DNA from: UBA1422 sp963676385
GTDB taxonomy: Bacteria; Bacillota; Clostridia; Peptostreptococcales; Anaerovoracaceae
Assembly: GCA_963676385.2 (NCBI GenBank)
Contig: CAXXMM010000013.1
Coordinates: forward strand, 1-37,762
DNA length: 37,762 nt
Direction: 5' to 3'
Shown: positions 25,935-32,659 of the stretch, in pieces
Numbering within the stretch: the stretch's first letter is position 1
How the letters are laid out: every line of letters begins with the position of its first letter
Notes under the pieces: generated by a model
Databases searched by the model: none
The model's input: the letters and a program-made list of their open reading frames with translations, nothing else
Told to the model about the DNA's origin: nothing
Made by a program: the position numbers and the translations under genes

Positions 25935-26009
25935 TGGCTAGGGTAGCAGGATTCGAACCTGCGAGTGATGGAATCAGAATCCACTGCCTTACCACTTGGC
26001 TATACCCCA
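25935..26009 (-). tRNA. tRNA-Gln (CTG)
   Basis: Acceptor TGGGGTA/TACCCTA with one G-U pair, anticodon loop TTCTGAT (anticodon CTG, reads CAG), discriminator G73 and encoded CCA. The TTG isoacceptor needed for CAA must lie outside this window. Confidence 0.95.
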
Positions 26010-26015
26010 ATGAAA

Positions 26016-26092
26016 TGGGGTGGATGATGGGATTCGAACCCACGCATGACGGAGCCACAACCCGTTGTCTTAACCACTTGACTACATCCACC
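26016..26092 (-). tRNA. tRNA-His (GTG)
   Basis: Acceptor GTGGATG/CATCCAC, anticodon loop TTGTGGC, discriminator C73, encoded CCA. The extra G at -1 (plus-strand C at 26092) opposite C73 is the hallmark of tRNA-His. Confidence 0.96.
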
Positions 26093-26096
26093 ATAT

Positions 26097-26173
26097 TGGC
26101 GATCCGGATCGGGCTCGAACCGACGACCTCCAGCGTGACAGGCTGGCATTCTAACCAACTGAACTACCGGACC
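26097..26173 (-). tRNA. tRNA-Asp (GTC)
   Basis: Acceptor GGTCCGG/CCGGATC with one G-U pair, anticodon loop CTGTCAC, G73 discriminator and encoded CCA. Confidence 0.96.
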
Positions 26174-26187
26174 ACATATAAAAAAAT

Positions 26188-26263
26188 TGGTGGGCGCTAT
26201 AGGGCTCGAACCTATGACCCTCTGCTTGTAAGGCAGATGCTCTCCCAGCTGAGCTAAGCGCCC
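26188..26263 (-). tRNA. tRNA-Val (TAC)
   Basis: Acceptor GGGCGCT/AGCGCCC, anticodon loop CTTACAA, A73 discriminator and encoded CCA. Confidence 0.96.
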
Positions 26264-26272
26264 GTCAATAAA

Positions 26273-26349
26273 TGGTAGCGGTGAGTGGAATCGAACCACC
26301 GACCTTCCGGGTATGAACCGGACGCTCTAGCCATCTAAGCTACACCGCC
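26273..26349 (-). tRNA. tRNA-Met, elongator (CAT)
   Basis: Acceptor GGCGGTG/CACCGCT, anticodon loop TTCATAC, encoded CCA. The anticodon stem TCCGG/CCGGA lacks the three G-C pairs of the initiator, so this is the elongator type (tRNA-Ile2 considered less likely). First gene of the operon. Confidence 0.93.
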
Positions 26350-26378
26350 ACATTTGCGTCAAAATGACCGCATTAGTT

Positions 26379-26407
26379 ATAGTACCATTTGAGTCCCTTC
26401 ATGTCAA
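26379..26407 (-). promoter_or_regulatory. Promoter of the six-tRNA operon
   Basis: On the minus strand consensus TTGACA (26407-26402), 17-base spacer, TACTAT (26384-26379), about 30 bases before tRNA-Met. Confidence 0.8.
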
Positions 26408-26514
26408 GGCTATTTTCTTTGCAAATACCCGTATTTTTCTTAAATTTAAAGAGAATTCTTTCTTTCCAAAAGGAGGATTTTACGATAGAATGAAACGGCA
26501 AAGGAGACTTCATA

Positions 26515-27900
26515 ATGAGAAAGCAAATTTTGACACTTGCAGCCATTTTCTCAGTAGGATTGTTGGCCTTCGGGCTATGGGGATTTATTGACAATCAAAT
26601 GAGAAATTCCGATTCTTTTCCAAATCAAACTCGTATCAATGGGGTAGATTGTTCAAACATGACAGTGGAAGAAGCCGATACTGCACTGACTCGTGAATGG
26701 AACAGCCGGGACTTTATCATAAAGGCAGATGGAGAATATATTGGAAAGCTGACACAAATTCATTTCAAATATATTATTGCGGATGAAATTAAAGATGTAT
26801 TGGTTCATAGCGGCATGCATCCCCTTTTGACTTGGATTGTAAAAGAACACAGCCAGTTGGAAATTCCTATGACCATTGGAAAAGTAAATGCCCGATTCAC
26901 CCGCCAATATAACAATTTAAAATTTATCAATGAAGGGAATGGCAAAACAACAAAAAATGCATACATCGATATGTCCACACCTAAGTTGCCCATTGTTTCT
27001 GAAGTTTATGGGACCAACATTGATAAAGATAAGTTAATGAAGAAAATTCTGTCCAGAATTGTGGCAGGACATTTTTCAATTGATTTCACCAAATCGGACT
27101 ATTACGCCAAACCTACCATTTTATCCGACAATTCCAAGTTGATTGCAAAACAGGAAAAATATCGGAAGTATTTGGCATTTCAAATTACTTACATCATTAA
27201 CGGCCACACCGAAGTGTTGACTCCCAAAGTGCTTCGCACCATGATGAGTTACAAAGATGGCGAAGTGGTTGTGTCCAAAACCAAGGTGACAGCATTTATT
27301 AAAAAGTTGGCACAAAAGTATGACACCGCAGGAATGTCCAGAACTTTTCTCGCTACCAGCGGCTCTACCATTACAGTAAGCGGTGGCAACTACGGGAACC
27401 TTTTACAGTCCGAAGAGGTAAAATGGCTAACGAAAGCCCTAAAGGCAGGGAAAACGGTTACCAGAACATCCAAGTTCTTGATTAGCTCCAAAAGTCACAG
27501 CGACAGCGACATTGGTACTTCCTATGTGGAAATTGATTTGACAAAACAGCATCTATGGTTGTACAAGGGCGGAAATTTAATACTATCCACTCCCGTTGTC
27601 ACCGGAAATGTTGCCAAGGGAACCGCCACTCCGGCCGGCACCTACTCTATCTATTTTATGCAACGGGATCGTGTTCTCAAGGGGGACGATTGGGATGGCA
27701 CCAAGTATGAAACTCCTGTCTCCTATTGGATGGCCTTTAATGGTGGTATTGGGCTTCATGATGCCCCCTGGCGGTACTACTTTGGCGGGACTATCTACAA
27801 AAATAATGGCAGTCACGGTTGCATAAACATGCCGCCAAAAATGGCGGCAGCCACCTACTCCATTGTAAATATTGGATATCCGGTTGTGGTTCACTATTAA
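26515..27900 (+). CDS. L,D-transpeptidase (YkuD) with PG-binding domain
   Basis: The 461-residue protein has an N-terminal membrane anchor or uncleaved signal (about 5-24), a long extracellular region matching the peptidoglycan-binding domain that accompanies clostridial YkuD enzymes (about 40-320), and a YkuD catalytic domain from about 335 (SYVEIDLTKQHLWLYKGGNL). The catalytic set is His415 (GLHDAPWR), His434 and Cys436 (GSHGCINMP). It should form 3-3 cross-links in peptidoglycan or attach proteins to it. AAAGGAG precedes the ATG, and TTTCCA-17-TAGAAT at about 26465-26495 is a possible promoter. It appears monocistronic. Confidence 0.92.
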   Translation: MRKQILTLAAIFSVGLLAFGLWGFIDNQMRNSDSFPNQTRINGVDCSNMTVEEADTALTREWNSRDFIIKADGEYIGKLTQIHFKYIIADEIKDVLVHSGMHPLLTWIVKEHSQLEIPMTIGKVNARFTRQYNNLKFINEGNGKTTKNAYIDMSTPKLPIVSEVYGTNIDKDKLMKKILSRIVAGHFSIDFTKSDYYAKPTILSDNSKLIAKQEKYRKYLAFQITYIINGHTEVLTPKVLRTMMSYKDGEVVVSKTKVTAFIKKLAQKYDTAGMSRTFLATSGSTITVSGGNYGNLLQSEEVKWLTKALKAGKTVTRTSKFLISSKSHSDSDIGTSYVEIDLTKQHLWLYKGGNLILSTPVVTGNVAKGTATPAGTYSIYFMQRDRVLKGDDWDGTKYETPVSYWMAFNGGIGLHDAPWRYYFGGTIYKNNGSHGCINMPPKMAAATYSIVNIGYPVVVHY

Positions 27901-27919
27901 GGTCATTCTTTTTCCATTC

Positions 27920-28378
27920 CTAACCAAATAGGACTAGGGTCACCTGGCAACTATTATGACAAAGAAAATCATTGATTGTAGTAACGGCAACGCCAATGGC
28001 AGCATCTTTGGGATAACCATATACGCCGGCAGAAATAAGAGGGAATGCAATAGAATGCAGTCCCTTTTCTTTTGCCAGATAAAGGGATTTGAGATAACAG
28101 GATTGTAGCAATTTTCTTTCTCCACAAGTTCCTCCGTGCCATACCGGTCCAACAGTGTGAATCACATATTTTGCCGGCAAAAGATATCCCTTGGTTATTT
28201 TCGCTTCTCCGGTGTTGCATCCCCCTAATGTTTTGCACTCTGTAAGTAGATTAGGGCCGGCTGCTTTGTGAATCGCTCCATCCACCCCACCGCCGCCTAA
28301 AAGGGTCTTATTTGCCGCATTGACGATGGCATCAACGGATAAGGTGGTAATATCTCCTTGAATAATTTCTAAAGACAT
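27920..28378 (-). CDS. Macro-domain protein (ADP-ribose/O-acetyl-ADP-ribose binding), short at the C-terminus
   Basis: The 152-residue product is a single macro domain: GDITTLSVDAIVNAAN (8-23), GGGGVDGAIHKAAG (28-41), TGEAKITKGYLLPAKYVIHTVGP and the diphosphate loop ISAGVYGYP (115-123). Such enzymes hydrolyse O-acetyl-ADP-ribose or remove ADP-ribose from proteins. The start at 28378 is chosen for GGAGGAGGG upstream; the frame extends further without a site. The protein stops at VTLVLFG, some 15-20 residues before the usual final helix, so the end may be mutated or naturally short. A TGgTATGAT extended -10 lies at 28416-28424. It is divergent from the radical SAM operon. Confidence 0.88.
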   Translation of the reverse strand: MSLEIIQGDITTLSVDAIVNAANKTLLGGGGVDGAIHKAAGPNLLTECKTLGGCNTGEAKITKGYLLPAKYVIHTVGPVWHGGTCGERKLLQSCYLKSLYLAKEKGLHSIAFPLISAGVYGYPKDAAIGVAVTTINDFLCHNSCQVTLVLFG

Positions 28379-28469
28379 GGTTTTTCCCTCCTCCGAATCC
28401 TTTATTTTCAACATAATCATACCATGAACAATGGCTGAAGAAAATGGGCATCCCACCCGGAAGGGTAAT

Positions 28470-28499
28470 TTGTCTTGCCTGCCCACTCTATAGTATGAT
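28470..28499 (+). promoter_or_regulatory. Promoter of the radical SAM/Lgt-like operon
   Basis: TTGTCT (28470-28475), 18-base spacer, TATGAT (28494-28499). A 10-bp palindrome ACTAATTAGT (28508-28517) lies at or just after the expected start and could be an operator; no regulator is known. Confidence 0.5.
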
Positions 28500-28536
28500 A
28501 TTCTTTAACTAATTAGTGGGAGAAACGGGTGAGTAG

Positions 28537-29907
28537 ATGAATCAAAATTTTATTTATTATCAGGCCACAAAAAGTATTTGTGATGTTTGTTTCAAAACAG
28601 TTGATGCAAAAGTTGTCATTGAAGACAACAAAGTTTATATTCTGAAACACTGCCCCATCCACGGTGAAATGAAGCACCTGTTGGAGGAAGATGCCAACTA
28701 CCATCTAAAAAAAGTTTTATATGACAAACCCGGAACACAACATAAAGGGGAAACGCCGGTTGACAAAGGTTGCCCTTTTGATTGTGGCCTTTGTGAAAAT
28801 CACGGCCAGCATACTTGTATTGGTTTGATTGAAGTAACCGGGAAATGTGATTTGGGATGTCCCATGTGCTACGCTGCTTCAAAGGCCAACGGTGTTGACT
28901 TGGATTTGGCCACCATAGAGAAAATGGTGGATTTTTTTGTTGAGTCGGAAGGTGGAAATGCCGAAATATTGCAACTCAGTGGCGGCGAACCGACACAACA
29001 TAAACAGATTTTGGAGATTATTGAACTGTGTAAAAACAAAGATATTGGTCATGTCATGCTGAACACCAATGGAATTCGACTTGGAGAAGATGAAGAATTT
29101 GTGCAGCAGTTGTCAACCTATACCGGAGGTTTTGAAATATATTTACAATTTGACTCTTTAACGGACAATCTTTATACCAATCATCGATCCGGCATTACTC
29201 TTGAATCCAAAAAAAATGCCATACGACTATTGAACAAGTATAATATCCCAACTACTTTGGTTTGTACGGTCATCCGAGGAGAAAATGACTCTGAACTTTC
29301 GGATATTATAAATTATGGTCTGTCCACATCCTGTGTCCGGGGGGTAAACTTCCAGCCTGCTGCCCGTTTCGGCGGCTACGAAAATGTGACAGAAGATTCC
29401 TATACAGTTTCCGGCATCATGAATCAGATTGTAAAGACTTCAAACCACATTCTAAAATTTGAGGATTTTGTTCCCCTTCCCTGCAATGTGGAACGGGTTG
29501 CAGTCACCTATCTATACAAAAAAGGAAATGGTTTTGTTCCAATTACAAGAAACAAACACATCGACAAGTACGTTCCCTATATTAGCAACACTTTTTTGTT
29601 TACCATTGAAGACGCTCTTGCAGAAGGTCAAGAACCTCGATTTGGATTTTGCAAATGCTTGGACTTTATGAACGATTTCAACAAAATAGTGCCTAAGAAT
29701 TTTGTTGGCTGGTCAAAGGATGATAGAGTGAAGTATTTAAATGAAAACACCTTTCGAATTACGATTTCCTCTTTTGTAGACAAATACAATTTTGATCTAA
29801 AATCTATGCAAAAAGAATGCGTCCATGTGATTACAAAGGACCTAAAACGGATTCCTTTTTCTGCATATAATATGTATCATCGAAGGTATGGGAAGGAGCA
29901 AATATGA
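28537..29907 (+). CDS. Radical SAM protein of the Tes/MJ0619-like family
   Basis: The 456-residue enzyme has the cysteine pattern of the family that includes archaeal tetraether synthase (Tes) and MJ0619. It has an N-terminal CxxC (15, 18) with CPIH (39-42), an auxiliary site GCPFDCGLCENHGQHTC (Cys79, 83, 86, His89, Cys94), the radical SAM motif Cys104, 108, 111 in GKCDLGCPMCYA, and LSGGEPT (147-153). C-terminal cysteines in FGFCKC and KECVH may bind further clusters. Tes joins lipid alkyl chains through C-C bonds; bacterial relatives are linked to membrane-spanning lipids. The exact substrate here is unknown. The gene overlaps the next, membrane-embedded methyltransferase by ATGA, which favours a lipid-like substrate. 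Confidence 0.8.
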   Translation: MNQNFIYYQATKSICDVCFKTVDAKVVIEDNKVYILKHCPIHGEMKHLLEEDANYHLKKVLYDKPGTQHKGETPVDKGCPFDCGLCENHGQHTCIGLIEVTGKCDLGCPMCYAASKANGVDLDLATIEKMVDFFVESEGGNAEILQLSGGEPTQHKQILEIIELCKNKDIGHVMLNTNGIRLGEDEEFVQQLSTYTGGFEIYLQFDSLTDNLYTNHRSGITLESKKNAIRLLNKYNIPTTLVCTVIRGENDSELSDIINYGLSTSCVRGVNFQPAARFGGYENVTEDSYTVSGIMNQIVKTSNHILKFEDFVPLPCNVERVAVTYLYKKGNGFVPITRNKHIDKYVPYISNTFLFTIEDALAEGQEPRFGFCKCLDFMNDFNKIVPKNFVGWSKDDRVKYLNENTFRITISSFVDKYNFDLKSMQKECVHVITKDLKRIPFSAYNMYHRRYGKEQI

Positions 29908-30494
29908 ATTGGCTACCCTATATCATAAGTACTGTTTGCCTTTGGATACTTTTATCTGCCATTTTGTTGAATTTTTATTTTTCAAAACAAAGTTCAATTG
30001 TAAAAGAAAAGAAATCCGTCGTTGAAACCGGAAGCATGCTTGGCTTCTTCGTTGCTGTGGTAGTATTGGTTGCCCTTCGAGTTGGTTTACTGCACCACTC
30101 CCTGCTACTTGGTCAAATTTCCGCCGTTGTGGGCACCATATTTATTATTATTGGAACTGCTGTCAACATTGCCGGAAGGCTGACGCTCAAAGGAAATTGG
30201 GGAAACCAGATTCGAATCTATGAAAATCATTCTCTTATAACCCATGGAATCTACAACTATATACGGCATCCTCTGTATTCATCTACTACTTTGATGCTAT
30301 ATGGATTTTCATTTCTATTTATTAACTATCTTGTGTTCATCTTGGTTACCCTTATCTTCCTACCCTTTATGGTTTATCGGGCAAAGCAAGAAGATGAATT
30401 GCTGGAGATGACGTTTCAGGATGAATTTGTCAAATACAAAGAATCAACCGGCATGTTACTTCCCAAACTCAGATTAGGAGGCAAGAAACAATGA
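29904..30494 (+). CDS. ICMT/PEMT-like membrane methyltransferase
   Basis: The 196-residue protein has about four to five membrane helices and the conserved C-terminal block of isoprenylcysteine carboxyl methyltransferase-like enzymes: GIYNYIRHPLYSST (115-128), which contributes to SAM binding, then YRAKQEDELLEMTFQDEFVK (158-177). Bacterial members methylate varied membrane-bound substrates and are rarely true prenylcysteine enzymes. Its ATG overlaps the radical SAM gene stop (ATGA), and its own stop overlaps the next start in the same way. It may methylate a carboxyl, amine or thiol on the lipid processed by the operon; this is inference. Confidence 0.78.
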   Translation: MNWLPYIISTVCLWILLSAILLNFYFSKQSSIVKEKKSVVETGSMLGFFVAVVVLVALRVGLLHHSLLLGQISAVVGTIFIIIGTAVNIAGRLTLKGNWGNQIRIYENHSLITHGIYNYIRHPLYSSTTLMLYGFSFLFINYLVFILVTLIFLPFMVYRAKQEDELLEMTFQDEFVKYKESTGMLLPKLRLGGKKQ

Positions 30495-30943
30495 TTCAAA
30501 TGGTAGAAACAAGAAAACAGTCCGTTGCATTTTGCAAATACACCATTGCCATCCTTTTATGGATTGCCGCTATTTTTCAAAGCATCGTTTTCATCTATGT
30601 GGTTTTTTTCATCCTGCTCATCTCCGCTTTGACTGGGGTACAGCGTGCCCCCTTGGTGGCTCTTTTCAACCACACCGTTGCAAAGCACATGAAAACTACT
30701 GAAATCTATATCAATATGTACAGTATGCGGTTCGCTCATTTATTCGGTGCAGGATTTTGCCTAGCCATCATCGGCACCGATTATTTCCTACCGGGAATTG
30801 TGCCCCTCATATTAACCATTGTGCTGGCCATTTTGCAAACCATTGCCTCCTTTGGATACTGCTCTGCCCAAAAATTGTATGAATGTGTGATCTGCAACAG
30901 CAATTGTTGTCGAGTGGGCAAGAAAATAAGGAGCATGAAATAA
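30491..30943 (+). CDS. DUF4395-like membrane protein with Cys-rich C-terminus
   Basis: The 150-residue protein has about four membrane helices (roughly 17-50 as two, 84-97, 103-123). After the last helix come YECVICNSNCCRVGKK, with Cys132, 135, 139 and 140, a possible metal or thiol-redox site facing one side of the membrane. Size, helices and the Cys-containing end resemble DUF4395 proteins, but I assign the family with only moderate certainty. The function is unknown. It starts within the methyltransferase stop (ATGA) and ends directly against the next ATG (TAAATG), so it is made in step with its neighbours. Confidence 0.6.
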   Translation: MIQMVETRKQSVAFCKYTIAILLWIAAIFQSIVFIYVVFFILLISALTGVQRAPLVALFNHTVAKHMKTTEIYINMYSMRFAHLFGAGFCLAIIGTDYFLPGIVPLILTIVLAILQTIASFGYCSAQKLYECVICNSNCCRVGKKIRSMK

Positions 30944-31741
30944 ATGCTGGATGAACATTTTGTCCCGGAGAATTTTGGCATTATGCCAACAATACATTTT
31001 TTAGGGTTGCAGCTCTCCACCTATAGCCTATTTTTGGCATTGGCGTTGATTGCCGCCTTTGTTTGTTTCAAACTTACTGCAACGCCTTTGGATAACGTGA
31101 ATCGGGAACACCGATCTCTAATTATCATATTTGCGCTACTGGGCGGAATTATCGGTGCAAAATTGCCCATTATCATTTACAACTATGATATGCTTTTCCA
31201 ATATCCCGAAAACCTGCAGCTACTTCTATCCGGGAAAACAATAGTCGGTGGATTAATTGGCGGTTTCCTTGCCGTTTTTTTTCTAAAACGGCATCTTCAC
31301 CTCCAAATTAAAACCGGCAATGACGTTGCTGCACCGGTAGCGTTGGGAATGGCCATAGGCCGCCTAGGTTGCTTCTTTAGGGGATGTTGTTACGGCATCC
31401 CATCTCCCAAATGGATGGGAATCGACTTTGGAGATGGGGTATTCAGATATCCAACACAAATTTATGAAATTGTTTTTGATTTTGGTCTCTTTTTTGTATT
31501 GCTTTATCTAAAAAAGAGAGGAAATCCGGCTCCCGGCGCATTGTTCCGATACTTATTGAATGCCTACTTGATTTTCAGATTTTTTCTGGAATTCATCCGG
31601 GAATCCGATATTGCATTATGGGGTCTATCCTATTATCAAATCATCTGCCTCTTGTGCTTGGTGGCCGTCAACCGAAAGTGCCTTATGAAATTCGGAAAAA
31701 ATATTGGGCATATCTTGTTTGGAAAAGGAGAATTAGAATGA
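30944..31741 (+). CDS. Lgt-like prolipoprotein diacylglyceryl transferase paralogue, non-canonical active site
   Basis: The 265-residue protein has the seven-helix pattern of Lgt and its main landmarks: GGLIGGFLAVFFLKR (102-116), the signature region GRLGCFFRGCCYG (139-151), RYPTQIYE (168-175) and FLEFIRESD (214-222). Arg140 and Arg219 correspond to essential arginines of Lgt. However the Asn of the GRxGNF signature is Cys143, two more cysteines follow (148, 149), and the His of the HGG segment is replaced (TIVGG). It probably transfers or binds a glycerolipid but may not act on prolipoproteins. It starts one base after the DUF4395-like gene stop. The housekeeping lgt should be elsewhere. Confidence 0.8.
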   Translation: MLDEHFVPENFGIMPTIHFLGLQLSTYSLFLALALIAAFVCFKLTATPLDNVNREHRSLIIIFALLGGIIGAKLPIIIYNYDMLFQYPENLQLLLSGKTIVGGLIGGFLAVFFLKRHLHLQIKTGNDVAAPVALGMAIGRLGCFFRGCCYGIPSPKWMGIDFGDGVFRYPTQIYEIVFDFGLFFVLLYLKKRGNPAPGALFRYLLNAYLIFRFFLEFIRESDIALWGLSYYQIICLLCLVAVNRKCLMKFGKNIGHILFGKGELE

Positions 31742-31887
31742 ACGAAGATAATGAAAAAAAAGAAGTAGTTTCTCCAGCCTCGGCTACAAACCATTTAAAA
31801 ACCATAGGGGTTATTCTCTTATTATTGATTGGGATTCCACTGCTGCTGGTGGGTGCCTGCATGCTGATTATCAACGGATCAGGTTAA
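31738..31887 (+). CDS. 49-residue single-pass membrane peptide, last gene of the operon
   Basis: The ORF starts at an ATG overlapping the Lgt-like gene stop (ATGA) and is preceded by AAAGGAG, so translation is well supported. The product has a charged, acidic N-terminus (MNEDNEKKEVV) and one strong membrane helix (about 22-43, IGVILLLLIGIPLLLVGACM) with a short outside tail. No family is recognised. It could be a small subunit or stabiliser of the membrane enzymes encoded upstream. It ends 15 bases before the first copy of the tRNA-associated repeat. Confidence 0.65.
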   Translation: MNEDNEKKEVVSPASATNHLKTIGVILLLLIGIPLLLVGACMLIINGSG

Positions 31888-31902
31888 AGGAGTGTTATTG
31901 GA

Positions 31903-32004
31903 GACCCCTCCGGTTCAAGTCCTGCCGAAAGAATAAAATCTCCAGCAGACAAAAAAACAGCAGACTATTGTCTGCTGAAGATTTCATGGTTGCGGAGGCA
32001 GGAT
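31903..32004 (-). repeat. Direct repeat copy 1: tRNA-fMet 3' end plus operon terminator
   Basis: This 102-base copy matches 32148-32250 with two substitutions and one missing A. It contains a second copy of the terminator hairpin (31958-31977, A tract 31951-31957) and the last 18 bases of tRNA-fMet (31987-32004), after which the match stops. The tRNA fragment cannot fold as a tRNA. It looks like a duplication or attachment-site remnant. Confidence 0.9.
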
Positions 32005-32147
32005 AAGAACCAAGCTGCGTGCGCAGCTTCCATAGTGGGCTCTGCCCCCTCTTGGCGGATCTAGCGATCCTGTCACCCCCGGAGCGGAAGTCCGCAAGTG
32101 TTGTTTGCAGGATCTACTTGCTCTTTACCAGGGAGATTCCCTCCCCG
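32005..32147. other. 143-base insert between the direct repeats, with three perfect hairpins
   Basis: Perfect inverted repeats are AAGCTGCG-2-CGCAGCTT (32012-32029), GGATC-4-GATCC (32057-32070) and GCGGA-2-TCCGC (32084-32095). GATCCTG (32066-32072) also pairs with CAGGATC (32108-32114) in a longer alternative. No open frame or promoter stands out. It may be a structured RNA, a degraded mobile repeat, or remains of lost tRNA genes. Confidence 0.6.
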
Positions 32148-32308
<161 letters not shown>

Positions 32309-32352
32309 ATATCAAGTTGTTGTGTACCTCATTCCGAAAACCAAAATGAAGT

Positions 32353-32439
32353 TGGTGCCGGAGACCGGGGTCGAACCGGTACGGGATTACTCCCACGGGA
32401 TTTTAAGTCCCGGGCGTCTGCCAATTCCGCCACTCCGGC
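32353..32439 (-). tRNA. tRNA-Leu (TAA)
   Basis: An 87-base class II tRNA with acceptor GCCGGAG/CTCCGGC, anticodon loop CTTAAAA, long variable arm, A73 and encoded CCA. Confidence 0.96.
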
Positions 32440-32474
32440 GAGACGAATCCGGACAAACCGGAAAAAACGGCACA

Positions 32475-32495
32475 GTGACAGGCGATGCCTGTCAC
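32475..32495 (-). other. Hairpin between tRNA-Asn and tRNA-Leu
   Basis: A perfect 9-bp stem (GTGACAGGC/GCCTGTCAC, 3-base loop). On the minus strand TTTTTT follows after 7 bases, so it could act as a partial terminator or a processing signal within the tRNA operon. Confidence 0.5.
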
Positions 32496-32509
32496 CGATA
32501 CCAACTGTT

Positions 32510-32584
32510 TGGCTCCAAGGGAGGGGCTCGAACCCTCAACCTATCGGTTAACAGCCGAGTGCTCTGCCATTGAGCTACCTTGGA
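32510..32584 (-). tRNA. tRNA-Asn (GTT)
   Basis: Acceptor TCCAAGG/CCTTGGA, anticodon loop CTGTTAA, G73 discriminator and encoded CCA. First gene of its operon. Confidence 0.96.
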
Positions 32585-32616
32585 ATACCCGATGCCATTG
32601 TTTCGGCACGAGTTTG

Positions 32617-32646
32617 ATTATACATCAGCCCTTACAGGCGTGTCAA
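32617..32646 (-). promoter_or_regulatory. Promoter of the Asn-Leu-fMet tRNA operon
   Basis: On the minus strand consensus TTGACA (32646-32641), 18-base spacer, TATAAT (32622-32617), about 32 bases before tRNA-Asn. It begins 13 bases after the stop of the TPR gene, with no terminator visible between them. Confidence 0.85.
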
Positions 32647-32659
32647 CCTCTTCTTTGAC

